This document shows, in pieces, positions 1 to 12,300 of a stretch of 64,000 nt of DNA (position 1 is the first letter of the stretch; each line of letters starts with the position of its first letter). Position numbers and translations under genes: made by a program. A model generated the notes under the pieces. It made no database searches. It was not told the DNA's origin and saw only the letters and a program-made list of their open reading frames with translations. The DNA is from Rosellinia necatrix (taxonomy: Eukaryota; Ascomycota; Sordariomycetes; Xylariales; Xylariaceae): NCBI GenBank assembly GCA_021209875.1, contig JAGYVD010000007.1:930001-994000 (forward strand), read 5' to 3'.

Positions 1-629
1 TCATGCCGTTCTTCCGAAAAGTTCTCAGCTGTTCCTAACATTCTATATACAGGCTCAGCGCTTGCTCCTATTTCACAGCTGTTACCTTCGTGCTTGTTGA
101 CCTGATCCACCATCCCACGGGCAAGCTCGCGGAAGATGACCTGAAGTTGGCAGAACTATCTGTGCTGCGACTACAAAAGTACTTTGACTTCAAAGGCCTC
201 GAGAAATTTAGGCAGTCTCGCAGCGTGTTGGTACAGATCGAGGGCATGGCGAGGTCGGTTCTGCAAGAGACGCGGCTATCACGAGCAACCAAAGCCGCCC
301 TCCAGGCGAAATACGGTGTCGATTCCACACCTCTGCCACCGCCGCCGCCGGTTGGTGTTTTCGATATGGGTTTTGGGCAAGAGCCGGTAAGTTCTGGGCC
401 GCCTCCCCCCGTATTACTTTGTCCTGCCGACGACCCATGGTGTCCGGATACAGGAGTATTCATAACTTATTATTTCCTATTTCAGGCGACCGAAGAGCCA
501 ATTCCTACCATGTCAAGATGGATGGGAGCTTCAGGGTTTAATACGCCGAATACGCCGAATACAGACCAAGCAGCTCCTCCGAACTGGCCGACCTCGGGTG
601 TTGATCCATTCTTCGGTTTTGGACTATGA
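1..629 (+). CDS. 3' end of a probable Zn2Cys6-type fungal transcription factor (5' end outside window)
   Basis: This is a partial gene. Visible coding exons are 53-386 and 486-629, with the stop TGA at 627-629. A branch-site-like CTAAC (about 35-39) followed by an AG at 51-52 marks the end of an intron that starts at or before the window edge. A second intron, 387-485 (99 bp), has a GTAAGT donor and a TTCAG acceptor. It is a multiple of three, so reading through it does not break the frame. The 158 visible residues begin with a helical stretch (SACSYFTAVTFVLVDLIHH) followed by a leucine-rich helix. This resembles the C-terminal end of the fungal-specific transcription factor domain that follows a Zn2Cys6 DNA-binding domain. 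The tail is proline-, glycine- and asparagine-rich and ends FGFGL, as in many such regulators. The zinc cluster itself is not in the window, so family membership is inferred. The true start is upstream; no ATG here should be taken as the start. Confidence 0.6.
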
Positions 630-1850
630 TGACGACAGGTGGTGCCATAACGCATCCGATATCACCATCATCCATATTCGCATCGAACTGAAATAGACGC
701 CTGCCTACTGCTCGCTATAGATCTGACACGGATGCAGGCCCTAGGCTTTGTCTAGGCTGTTATCGGGGCTCTTTCTCACCTCCATCCTAAACCAATGGAC
801 AACGGAAGAGAAAGGCGTCGACTCAAACAGGTCCTAGGCACGCTAGTCCTGTGCGAACAGGGGCAGACTAGCAGCGTATATACTGAACGGTGATTGGCAA
901 TATGACGGTACACGGCCTTATCAATAATTTAGAGAAGGTGATGCAACTGAAGGTAAACCAAGATCGGTCAAGCGCACGTCATCTGGGCTGATCTGGGTTG
1001 GTGATAAATTATAACACAGGAGATGTGGAGCAAGTGTTTTCAATGGTTTTTTGCTACATGGCTGGCCGGGCAGAGCCGAATTGGCTGGCCGGCTCCTCCT
1101 TGTTACCTCGAGCGACCCATCCGATGTTCTTCGACTAGCTTTCAGTCCAACAAACCCCTGTCCTTGTATATTACCTAGTTTGGTAAATCAGTGATGTCAT
1201 CAAGCGGGAACTCGACATAGCTCCGACCACTCACGGGCTCTGGATTACCAGTCATCGACGTGCCTAACCTCGACCATCCAGTACGGACATGGCTACCCCT
1301 CCAGCTTTCCTGTAGGGTGCGGTAGTTGCATCTCGGTGTTATATCCAGACACGCGTACTTGCACGGGCATAGGGGAGACGCCCTCAATGCATTGTTCCCC
1401 CTCACCCTCTTCCTCCCCGCAAGAGCTCCCCTGGATAATCCGCCACCACAAAAGTCTAGAAGCGCTTCAGGGCGACATACAGTCCCTAGCTCTCACATTC
1501 TATCCACGCCACTAAATATCAAACGCTTTGTTTGTGACATACAAGGTTGCTTCGCTTGCGTGTTCTGGTCCCCTTGCTCCCCCAAGCTCTGTCCACATCC
1601 CTCACTCAACCTGCTTCATCCGTCGTTTCCGTCATCCACCCTTCGTCACCCCCCTTCGTCACCCCCCTTCGTTACCCCCATTGACCATTCATTAGATAGC
1701 TCGTAGATGTCCCCCTCATCTCCTTGGCTTCTACTTCTGCTTACATATCCTTATTTCGTCCCTTAATTCGTCCGCGCCCCGTCATACTACTGAGTAGCAT
1801 TCGTCTCCCCCCGCCCGTCACCACTCCCCCATAAAGCCATTACATGGCCC
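630..1850. other. Intergenic region and 5' leader of the AIF-like gene
   Basis: No supportable gene. The left part is the 3' flank of the regulator gene. The right part (about 1390-1840) is strongly pyrimidine-rich, as is common in fungal promoters and leaders, and contains a 13-bp tandem repeat at 1641-1679. Short reading frames here have no recognisable protein features. Confidence 0.6.
1641..1679. repeat. 13-bp tandem repeat, three copies
   Basis: Three adjacent copies of CTTCGTCACCCCC (1641-1653, 1654-1666, 1667-1679). The third has one C-to-T change and starts to diverge at its end. The repeat lies about 170 bp upstream of the AIF-like start codon in the pyrimidine-rich leader, so it could be a promoter element or just a minisatellite. 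Confidence 0.8.
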
Positions 1851-3726
1851 ATGAATCTAGCCAGGGCCTCTTTATCCTCAGGCTCCCGACTGGCTCGTAC
1901 CCTTGCGAATCCCAGATCCCGATTGACGAACCCCTCAAGTTACCCGTCTCCGAGACCATTCGCGAGCACATCTCCACGCGGAGCCATGGCCGAGTTCAAG
2001 CTCAAGGGCGTATCCTCGCTGTCCTTGCAGCCTGGTGAGAAGAAAGAGGTCGAGGTTGAGGGTATCGACGGAGCCAAGGTCCTGCTCGTCAATGCCGGCG
2101 GGGGACAAATCCAGGCCCTCGGAACCAAGTGCACACATTACGGTGCCCCCCTCGTCAATGGCGTGTTGACCAAGTCCGGGCGTCTAGTCTGCCCCTGGCA
2201 CGGAGGTAAGCCGCTCCCTCCACCTCCTCCTCTCCCTCGACGCTCTAAAACCTACACCTAATCGAATTGTCGCAAGCCCTCCTCCCGCTAACGAGATATA
2301 TACAACAGCATGTTTTAGTGCCAAAACTGGCGATGTCGAGGACGCTCCGGCCCTTGACGCGCTTGCTGCCTTCAAGATCATCGAGAAGGAGGGTGCCGTC
2401 TACGTGCAAGGCGATGAGGCCGCCATTAAATCCGGACGACGAAAGCCCAACATAAAATGCCGCGCAAGCAGCGCCTCTGACGCCAGCAAGGTCGTCGTTG
2501 TAGGCGGCGGTAGTGCCACTATCAGTGCTGTCGAGGCCCTTAGAGATGGTGGCTTCTCCGGCCCCATCACCGTCATAACTAAAGAAGGCTATCTGCCCAT
2601 TGACCGGACTAAGCTCTCCAAGGCCCTACTGACCGACGTAAATAAGGCTCAATGGAGAGACGCCGATTTCTTCAAATCCGGATCCATCGATTTCGTCAAC
2701 GACGAGGTCAGCGGCGTCGATCTCAGTGCCAAGTCCGTGACCACGAAGACCGGCGCCAAACACACCTATGGCAAGCTAATTCTCGCCACTGGTGGTACTC
2801 CCCGTAACCTCCCCCTACCGGGGTTCAAGGGACTCGGGAACATATTTGTCCTGCGAACTTTGCATGATACCAAGAAGATTGTCGACGCCATCGGGGAGAA
2901 AGGCAAGAAGATTGTCATCGTCGGGAGCAGTTTTATCGGGATGGAGGTTGCCAATGCCACGGCTGCGAACAATACCGTGTCCGTCATTGGCATGGAAAGC
3001 GCCCCGCTAGAGAGGGTCCTAGGCACCGACGTTGGTGCGGGCTTGCAGAAGGGTCTCGAGGCGAAAGGCGTCAAATTCTACATGTCCGCAGGCGTTGATA
3101 AGGCCGAGCCGTCGGCATCCGACCCATCCAAGGTAGGCTTGGTGGCACTCAAGGATGGCACCAAACTTGAGGCTGATCTAGTCGTTCTCGGCGTCGGCGT
3201 CGCGCCCGCCACCGAATTCCTGAAAGAGAACCAGGCAGTCCAGCTCGAACGGGATGGCTCATTAAAGACGGACGAAAACTTCCTTGTCGCAGGACTCAAG
3301 GACGTCTACGCCGTCGGGGACATTGCGACCTACCCCTACCATGGCCCTGGTGGCCAGGGCGCCTTCGCGAGAATCGAACACTGGGATGTGGCGCAGAACC
3401 AAGGCCGAGCCGTTGCAAAGCATATCATCAACCCGTCTGTCACACCCGATTCCTTCATCCCTGTGTTCTGGAGTGCTCTGGCCGGTCAGTTGCGCTACTG
3501 TGGCAATACTGTCAACGGCTGGGACGACCTTGTGCTTCAAGGCAACCCGGCGGAGAACAAGTTCGTGGCCTACTACTGCAAGGACGACACTGTTGTAGCT
3601 GTCGCGAGCATGGGCAAAGATCCGGCTATGACGAAATCAGCCGAGTTAATGAGAGAAGGGGCCATGCCATCAAAGGGCCAGTTGCAGCAGGGACTCGACA
3701 TCTTAGACGTATCGCTTATAGCTTAA
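1851..3726 (+). CDS. AIF/AIFM3-like Rieske-FAD/NAD oxidoreductase, probably mitochondrial
   Basis: Exons are 1851-2205 and 2309-3726, giving 590 residues. The 103-bp intron (2206-2308) has a GTAAG donor, a GCTAAC branch site and an ACAG acceptor, and it splits the Rieske domain one codon after its last ligand. The first ~45 residues are rich in Arg, Ser and Pro with few acidic residues, as in a mitochondrial presequence. The Rieske [2Fe-2S] domain has Cys94-x-His96 and Cys114-x2-His117, and splicing restores the usual CPWHGACF context. A pyridine nucleotide-disulphide reductase module follows, with an FAD-binding glycine motif (VVVVGGGSA) near residue 180, an NAD(P)H-binding motif (IVIVGSSFIG) near residue 318 and a reductase C-terminal domain. 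This order is that of AIFM3/AIF-like proteins, which pass electrons from NAD(P)H through FAD to a Rieske centre. The physiological substrate is not known from sequence. An in-frame ATG at 1986 in better context may give a form without the leader. Confidence 0.9.
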
Positions 3727-5168
3727 CGACACGCAGAAAGGATAAAGGTGAACATGAAGTATGTTAGTTCCCGTTAAACTTAGTTCATTTGCATCGGGGG
3801 CGATGTAGCCAAGGGGGGTTTGGGAGATACTGCGGGGCGAAAATATGCAACAATTATTTCGCACCGAGTTGTCTCGCATATGGCAGTAACATGTGGTATT
3901 CGAAACCTGAATTACCAAAGAGCGATAGCAGCCATGACTCACTCACTCGGCCCCGTTTCCAGTATACCACCTTACCCACAGGCGAGGGGCGGTGAGGACA
4001 ACGTTTTCGACTGTGCAAGTAGTATCCAGATTAGACTCTCGTATAGTCTCATATATCCTTGGTGGTTAGGAAGCAAGTTACCGGTTGCTAAAGTTTATCG
4101 CGTCGGCAAGGGTGTTCCCTCACGGTATAATCTCACAATGTCTCGAAGACAATGTCTACTTCCATCTGATCAGCTCGTGTATTTGTTCTGCCGATCCAAT
4201 ACTAGGTTTGCGATCGTCCTGCCAGCTCCGGTTTGACAACCCGTCCCCACCATCCATGACATCCATGATGGAGTGCTACTGAACGCACGGTGGCATACAG
4301 GGCCAAGATTACCGTATGATGGATGAGGGGCTGGCTGACAAGGACCAGGACACAAGGGGCTAGGTTAGGTATCTGAAGTGGAACGCGAACACCTATGCCC
4401 GGCCGCCAAGACTATTAGAGTATGACCTGTTCAGGTGACAACAAACATGCTGTACATCTCATCCACACACCATACATCACATCCCTAAGCCACCTCGCCT
4501 TTTTCTTATTAATGTTGCCTTTTCCTTTTGAGTCGATTGCAAATAATTGTTTCTCCATTGCCTCCCCCTGCCACTCAGCCATCCATTCATTTCAAAATTT
4601 GGGACAATGTGAAGCAACTTAGCGGTATGGCCGGGGGGTTTTTTAACCACTCTGACTTATCCGCCATCAAAACCGCTTGGTACATATCTTTGCAATACTG
4701 CACAAGATACCACACTAAGTCGCGGCTCCACCAAATAGATTGTGCTTGACGCGAGATCCCTGGACGGCAACGGTACCCCCCCAAACTAGTATCAACTTAC
4801 CAGCTGAGCGTGCCGCAATTTCACAAGCACCAATTTTTGTGTATCTTGTTGTTTGTACTCGATCATCAGAGACTTTCGAGAGACGAGACGAACGGGACGA
4901 AAAAGAAGGAGCGGGTGTTCCGTTTCGATATCGCGTTTCACGACTTCTTTCTCACGTTGGAAACTCGATTGCATGGGATCACCACAGCCATCGACCCCCT
5001 CGTGAACGACACTTCCCGTCTTCTCTTGTCCCGGTCTGCCCGGTTCTCACCCACACGCCGAACCCCCTCGACGACGCCTCGGCTCGGACACAATGCGATA
5101 ATCCTAAAGCCTCCCAGCATGCTAGTCGTCTGCTTAACCCAGTTCATTTGCACCCAATATCTCCCATT
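3727..5168. other. Intergenic region and 5' leader of the coiled-coil gene
   Basis: No supportable gene. An open frame runs through 4740-5168 into the next gene's first exon, but it has no recognisable domain before ATG 5169, so I treat it as leader sequence. Positions 4480-4600 are pyrimidine-rich. A leader intron upstream of 5169 cannot be excluded. Confidence 0.5.
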
Positions 5169-7706
5169 ATGGATGACCCTCAGCCGCCTCAGCCGCCTCA
5201 GTGCGACGCCACTTCAGCGCAGCTCATCACATCTCTCGGCACCTCCCCATTGAAGTGTTGTTGTGGCTCTCTCGAATGTATTTTTCTGAGACATAACAAC
5301 ACTGTCCTCGACAATGTCGAGAAGGACGTCCATCAGGCCGCCCGCATGGGCCAGGTATGTCCCTCTATCCGAGGTCCTCCTGTCATTATGTTCTCTCATC
5401 ATCCCGTTCTTCTCCTTGTCTACCGTGCCATCATACACCTAGTTCCTCCTTATCGTTGTTTTTTTCCTTCATTGGCTAGTTATACAGGCCTTGTTACCCC
5501 GTCAGAGCATGGAATGTGGATGAATCTGCGCGTATAAGTAGCTAGTCATCGATCTACATTCCTCGGTCTCGCTTTTTATCGTCAAATCGGAGCCTGCGGC
5601 GGAGAGAACCAGATGCATCAAGTTCTCTATCTGACTTTTGAATTGCAGGCGCTGCTCGCCCGTCATGAATCCTACATGGCCGATGCCGAACGTGACCGGA
5701 ACGAGCTGACGACCCACATCGAACGGCTCGAGGGTGATAACAAGGAACTTGAAATTTTGAATGCGACGATGATCGAGGAGAACAGAATGCTTATAGATCA
5801 GCTCGAGGCCCTCAACTCAAGCGTTGCCGATTCCGAGGCCCATGTGAAATCATTGGAGGCCACTCTGCTCTCATCCCAGCAAACCATTCGTCGACTAGAA
5901 GCCGAGACAGCCCGTGCGGAGGCCCTAGAACGGCAAATCGCGTCTCTCGAAGAAGAGCAAGCTGAGCTACAGGGTACCTTGACATTGTCCCGCGAGGAGG
6001 CCAGGTCAGCAGCATCGAGATGGAAACGAGCGGAGAGGGGTATCAACGACCTCCAGGAACAGTTGGAGCGCATGGAGAAACAGGCAAAATTGGAGCGGGA
6101 CCATCATGTCGAAATGATGGACCGAATAGAGAGACAGCGTGAAATGGAGAAAGAACTCAATATGGCGGCCGGCCGGCTAAAGGGAGCTGCCGCTGCTAAA
6201 TCCATGAATCCAGGCAACGGAGGGGGCAACGTCGTTGGGCATTTCGTGCGCGATCTACTCCAGGACAATGCCAATCTACAATGTGGCATCGCTGAGTTAC
6301 GCGAGATGTTGATGAATTCGAACGATGAGATCCAAGCGCTGCGAGACCAGTTAGAGTTTCACCAACCACTCGGAGACGATGAAGGCAGCAGAACACCGAC
6401 TTTGAGGGCCGAGCTTGAACTAGAACTAAAGCATTCCCCTATCCAGGAACAGAGATCACCAACCAAACTGTCCCAGGAACTGCATATACATCATCACTAT
6501 CACGTCTCAGCCACCAAACAAGAAGCTCGAAAGCCTAAGAAGAAACGTCCGGGGCTCACGGCTGGCTCCTCTATGCCACCTGCCGTTTCCTATCCGAGCA
6601 CACCTCCCAATGCGCTAACGAGGCATTCATCAGCCCCTCATTCACGTAGAAACTCGATACGTTCCAACCGATGGTCTGCATTTTCAGAGCAACCGTCCGA
6701 ATTTGCATTATCGTCCGCTCCCAGCTCACCACATTCCAACAACAGAAACTCAGTGTTTGATCCCCCAGCAGCCCCATTCCCGGGGTCACCCACTTCGAGT
6801 ATCGACCCAGTGTCCCCCCAGTGGCAGCCTATGCACAGGAAACGGCCGTCAGCGGCTTCCACGCGAAGCTTCCAAGTGCCGACCTGCTTCCCGTTCGGCC
6901 CAGCACCTCCGAGCATTGCTCATCCGATTGTAGAAGAATCCTCAGACGGAACCGAGATTACCGCGGAGCTATTATCGGCAACCGAAAATTCGGTCGCAGA
7001 CGACGAGGACTCTTCGCGGGGAATCGACATCACTCATGATAGTGGTGGTGGCGGGGATGACGGCGACGACGATGACGATGACGACTTTTTAGATCATGGT
7101 GAAGCAACAAACTCTAATTGTCCACCCCCCGCGGGGCTTCTTCGCCGGGTGCCGTCACATGAGTCTATCGTATCACTTTCGGGTGGTCTCGATATCCATA
7201 CCTTAAAATCAAGACCAAGCCAGCTAACGATAGGCCAACTCGGGTCTGCCTCATCCGTCACGGGGAGTAGTATAGTCACCGCCCGGCCGCTTATCTCGCG
7301 AGATCCCGCCAAGAGAAGCAGTGCCCTGCTCCGAGACAATTTCGCACTGCCCCCGATAGGCAGTCCACAGTCTCGTCCTCCCAGTTCCTCTTCACAGCAG
7401 CAACAACAACAACAACAGGCTGGACGATCCAGACTAGGAAAATGGACTGGTTGGAGGCCCTGGGGAGGCGGTGGCACCGGAACTAACAGTGGCACCGACA
7501 ACGCACAGCGAAGCGCATCCGCGCATAGTGGCAGGGAGAAAGGCGTGAAAAACCCGAGCCCGAACCGTTCACCTGGCATCAATCAGCCGGGCGCCGTCCC
7601 AGGATTTCCCGAGTTCCTCGCCACGGTGGCGAAGAAAGCTCCGGCTACCAAGACGACACCCGATGTTGTAGACCATCAAGCCTTGAAAGATGGCCTTAGT
7701 GAATGA
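5169..7706 (+). CDS. Coiled-coil, low-complexity protein of unknown function
   Basis: Exons are 5169-5354 and 5649-7706, giving 747 residues. The 294-bp intron has a GTATGT donor, a CTGAC branch site and a TTGCAG acceptor, in phase 0. I chose ATG 5169 because the protein reads directly from it into the coiled coil across the splice; upstream in-frame sequence looks non-coding. The N-terminus contains a Cys cluster (KCCCGSLEC). Residues about 63-300 form a long heptad-rich coiled coil (Glu, Leu, Gln, Arg). After a His-rich HIHHHYH near residue 340 the protein becomes Ser/Pro-rich and probably disordered, with an Asp run near 533, a Gln run of eight near 645 and a Gly/Trp-rich patch just after it. 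No signal peptide or membrane segment is seen. The layout would suit a cytoskeletal, septal or spindle-pole scaffold, but I do not recognise the family. Confidence 0.82.
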
Positions 7707-9390
7707 CCAAGGCCGGGGTGATTAATATTGTAAGAAACACCGCGACACAAAAGACGAGGACGATAACCTGCGCCTTTCCTTGGTTTTTTTTTTTTTCCTC
7801 TGTCGATTATTTTATAGAATCATCTTCTCGGGACATATATATAGTAGCATAAGCATCGGCAGGCACCACGGCAGCATTTTCTAGAAGGCGTTATTCGGCA
7901 AGGCAATTTCGCCTCATACATGTATATATAAATCGGCCCCATATGGAATCCTGGCCTCCTATTAAGCATCCACGGGATACGGATGCACTCACTTACCAAC
8001 CTTCTAATCGTTTCGTATCTCCATGGTGGTTGCCGCTCGGAGACCTATCTTCTAGGAACCGGGGGTCCCTACCGTTGCATTCGCTCCATAAAAGTTTACA
8101 GCCTTCTATCTTCGTTTTATCGCGTCTCGTCATTTACAAGTAGTATACACGGATTAGGAGGATAGGCCTAGGAAAGAAAGGGATAGGACAGCACAAAAGT
8201 TTGGATAAACTTCAATATCATATTGGAATCTAATTTATTTTCATTGTCTTTTTCTTTGTGGTATGGCATCAGACAGCTACATTAGAGAGCAACGAAGAAT
8301 CACACACCGGTAACAATTTTGGCCCTAGCAGGACAACTCGGCAACGTGAAAAGCCTTTTTTTTCTTTTTTTTTTTTTTTTTTTTTTTGACTCTGACGTGT
8401 CATGATGTCGTCAACATAATAATATATACACAAATCCTTTTCTTGCCCTTTTACGTTAGTGTAAATATATACTATACATTATACGTGTGGGCTTGCTTGT
8501 ATTAGTGTCGTTGGGTCTAGTAGTGTGAGTTCCCGTTAATTCGTACCCGATGGATTCATGTGAGCCCCGATCCACCCACTCTATGCGTTTTAACTCTTAC
8601 CGTAGCGGCGATGTATGTATGCAATGCGGCCTCGCTGTTAGCCTGTGACGTGTAGGGGCGGTGCATTAGTCCCGGATGAGAGCGGGGGAAGAGAACGGGG
8701 CGAAAACCAATGCCCAAGTGGTCGGACGAACCCGCAGACTGCGGTCCAGTGCGGTTTCTACCTAACCCGGGGCGCGGCACGCGCAATATGTATTCGTATC
8801 CTTCCCTCGCCTTAGAGACGCGGGCAGCTCAAACTAGTTATGAACAGCTTAGCAAATCTGGATCGTCACGCCGATAGTATAACAAATCAAAGATAGTTTG
8901 TTTGATATGCAGCTAACGGTGAGAACAGCGCACGACGGGGGGGAGGTAAACGTGTCTTTTATAATAGAATGTTTGACGAACAAACAAGGCAAAAGCTCGA
9001 TTTACAGAAGGCAACTAAACTAAAATGCCCAGATATTATAATAGTAGTAACAATAGCCAACACCTTAGCGATGCATTTGGACGCATTATGCAAATCTAAT
9101 TCTTTTTTCGCGGAACCCCCTACAAACCAGTTGAAGAATGATGAATGGAAGTAGTCTCGCAGGTGTTACTCAAACCATTTGGTGGGTTTCCGCTAAGCGC
9201 CTGGCGAAAAGAACTTGATACCGACCCGTGGACGTCCAATTCAGGGTGGCTTAAAGCGGAATATCGCAGTTTGCGATACTGAGGCTCGGGACCAGGTAGC
9301 CGAATACAAGTTAATGAGTTAGTTGCTACGTCATGGTTAGCCAATAATTTCCCGTAACAAAATGGACATTCCGACGTCAGGTCCAACTTA
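7707..9390. other. Convergent intergenic region with long T tracts
   Basis: This is the shared 3' region between the coiled-coil gene (+) and the phospholipase D gene (-). It holds a run of about 14 T near 7783-7797 and an interrupted T8-C-T23 tract at 8356-8387, plus TA-rich stretches around 7840 and 7920. These suit mRNA 3' ends or simple slippage tracts. No convincing gene on either strand. Confidence 0.6.
8356..8387. repeat. Poly(T) tract T8-C-T23
   Basis: A 32-base tract of T broken by a single C at 8364, read directly from the sequence. On the minus strand it is a poly(A) run. It could be a slippage tract or the tail of an old retroposed copy, but no element body or target duplication was identified next to it. 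Confidence 0.85.
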
Positions 9391-12300
9391 CTAGATTTCC
9401 TTCGGTGCCAATAAGTCTGCCTGGTATAGCCAATGATTGTCCTTTTCCTCGCCTTCAAGCCAATCGTAAGGAAACTGGACAAGATGGCCTTGTATCATAC
9501 TGCAGCATTCCTCTGCATCCTCACGGCTCACCAGATCACTTGGGAAGGTCGGCCCACGTCGGCTGCCCTTAGTAGTAGCTCGTCGACGACGCTTCATTGA
9601 GTTCTGGTTATATATAGTGCTTTCGCTATACGATCCCTGCGCCGACTTCTCCGAGGCCGAGAAGGTCGTTCGCCGGTCTCGCCTCCTGTCGCTCTGCGCT
9701 TCGAGATATACGCCGTCTGGTTGTCCCTCCAGAGGTGGGAAAGAAAGATGGACCGGGGAAGGCGTCTCCAACGATGGTTTAGTAGTTACCTTCTCTGTTT
9801 CAGGGCTAAGGTCGCTCTGTTCTGCCGGTTGATCTGACTCGGGCAGCTCCGCCTTTTCGTTGAGGGTCTCCAAAAATCCATGGGCCACAGGAGCTTTAGG
9901 GGGACTTTCCAGACCCGTGGTAGGCCTCTCCGGTTGCGACTTTTCTGCGATATCCCCGTCGACCGTTGCGATAGTCGGCACACCTACGCTTGCTGCGGCA
10001 CCTCCGATCCCGGCCATTTGGGATTTCGGTGCATTGGCTTCGCCCTTCGTGCCGAACATGCTTTCCGAAAACCTTCGAGCATAGTCGTCGTATTCATGAT
10101 AGTCCTTCCATGTGGACACTTCATTGTCTGGCATGCATCGGAACACGCGACGATATAAGAGGGTATTGTTCCTCGCCACCCTAGTCCAAACATCATCCCA
10201 AAAGACAGAGTTGAGGGGATCGCGCATGCAATCCTTATCAATCTTTGCCGGTGCAATATCACTAATAAGAGGGTTCAACGACTCGGAGCTAGGTCGCCTA
10301 GACTCATTGATACCCAAGGCAGGACCTCCTATGTCCGTATCATCAAGAACCGGTAGGGGTGCAAGCTGTGCGCCAACCGGCAACCGGCTCGACCTACCAG
10401 ACGTAGCAGGCGGGAGCTCGCCATTTCCATTCCTGGAAGTTCTATCTGCCTTTGCAGGCATGGCTCCGTTTGAACCATTAGAAGACAGTTTGGTCGAAGA
10501 TCTTGCCGGCTGGCCAGGCTGATAGAGAACTTCACGGCCATTGATAACTGCCGAATCGCGCCCAAGATCTTGTCCTTTCTCTTGGGCATCTTTCCAGTGA
10601 TCTGCCCCGTAACCTTCTACATCCCTGTCATGACTGGTATTTTCGTAGACGCGAGTATCCCGTTCAGGGGATTTGCCTTTCGATGAGCTAGAAGCCGAGG
10701 ACGAATGTGGTCCATCTTCAGGCAATGGAGCGTCGTGATTAAAGCTTCTGGTCGCGTGAATGTCTGGCCGTTCATAATGCGTACTGGATTGGGCACCGGC
10801 TGAGCCCCCTGCATTTGGGTATCGGTAGCCCTCGTCATACATCCGATCCATCTCGGCCTCGAAGGCAGCCGCAGCATTGATATCTGTCCCCCTGTCTTCC
10901 TCGGTGATGACATCCACATCCAAACCAAGGTGTTCTCGCATTAGTCTCATTCGAAGCGTGTGAGCAAATCGCCCAACACGGTAAGATTTACCGCCCATCG
11001 TAGACCACATCATATCCGCATCCCGAACAATGCAAGCGGTCTCGGAGTCACGGTTACCCAGCATGGACCGCTCGTTAATGTTGGCAGATCCAATCAAAGC
11101 AACCCGATCATCCACCACGATTGTCTTGGCATGGATATAGAGTTGCTCTGTCACCAGTGCGTCGTTCTTCTTACCCATGCGACCCCAGGTCCGCAGGCTA
11201 AAGAAGGAGATATAGTCCTCAGGGTTTATACCTGCTGCCTCCAGACGACCAAATATAGAATGCGGGCCCCTACAAATGCTCCGGTACTGGAACTGCATAA
11301 TCAGTCTCACACTGCTCCCCTCAGCCTGGTCCACAGTATTTTGGAAGCCCGGCATGAGCGGTATCAAAATGCAACACCGCCAGTCTTCGCCTTTCTGGTG
11401 CGCCCTGATAATGCGCTCAACAAGGGCATCTCCAATACGGTTGACGACCTTCGTATTGAGCGTTTCGGTGCTCGTGATGAAGAATTGGTTCTCCATATAC
11501 ACAAAGTGATCAGACTCCTCAATAATTTTAACGTAGGCAGTCAGAATGCTGTGCTCTCTGATGTCTTTGGGGAAGCCGAGTGACCAGTCACCCGCCGAGC
11601 GTAGCATCTGTACCTCACAGGTCCCGGACAAACCAAGGTTGGCGAGGTCAGACTCATTGGCATCCGGTGGAGGTAAAAGGAAGGGTGTAGGTCGTGTGGG
11701 TTTTCGCTCACGTCGAAGATAGTTCCACCGCTGTACGAAATGACGTGTAAGATCTCTCGCAGGCTGCCCAGTGACTTGCATCGAAATATCATGCCAGGGC
11801 ATTCGTGGGACTCGGCTCCTGTCGTACATTTCGGCATAAGGTTCGTTTAGTTTGTAGAAGTCCAGTACTCGAGGGTTAGAGTAGTCCTTGCCAGGAAACA
11901 GCTGGTAATCCTCTCCATCCTGAGTAACGTCTTGGCCAGGCTCCATACCTGTGGACAGATTGTCGTTAAGTGGGTGTTGCGGGTTATCCCATCGACCAAA
12001 GCAGAGGTCGATGCCACCAATGAAGGCTACATCGTGGTCCACAATGCACAGTTTCTCATGATGGGCATAGAAAAACTGATTTTTCTTCAGCTGGTTAGGC
12101 GATCTCTGCACCATGATATTGGTGTGCAGGTTGAGAAGAGAGAACTTCGTGTACTCCGAGTCTATCGGAATAGCTTGCTCTACATTGCGGTAGACAATAA
12201 TGAATACCTTGACTCCTTCCCTCGCTTTTTTTTGGAGCAAACGATCGAGCCGCCACTTTTGACTAATGCATGCCGGCCGGCGCATATAGAGTTCTGGACT

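Noticed and set aside
4740..5168. Upstream extension of the coiled-coil protein
   Set aside because: The frame is open but has no domain or compositional sign of coding, and ATG 5169 gives a sensible start.
9120..9482. Minus-strand open frame of 120 codons overlapping the phospholipase D 3' end
   Set aside because: It overlaps the end of a strong gene in another frame and has no recognisable features.
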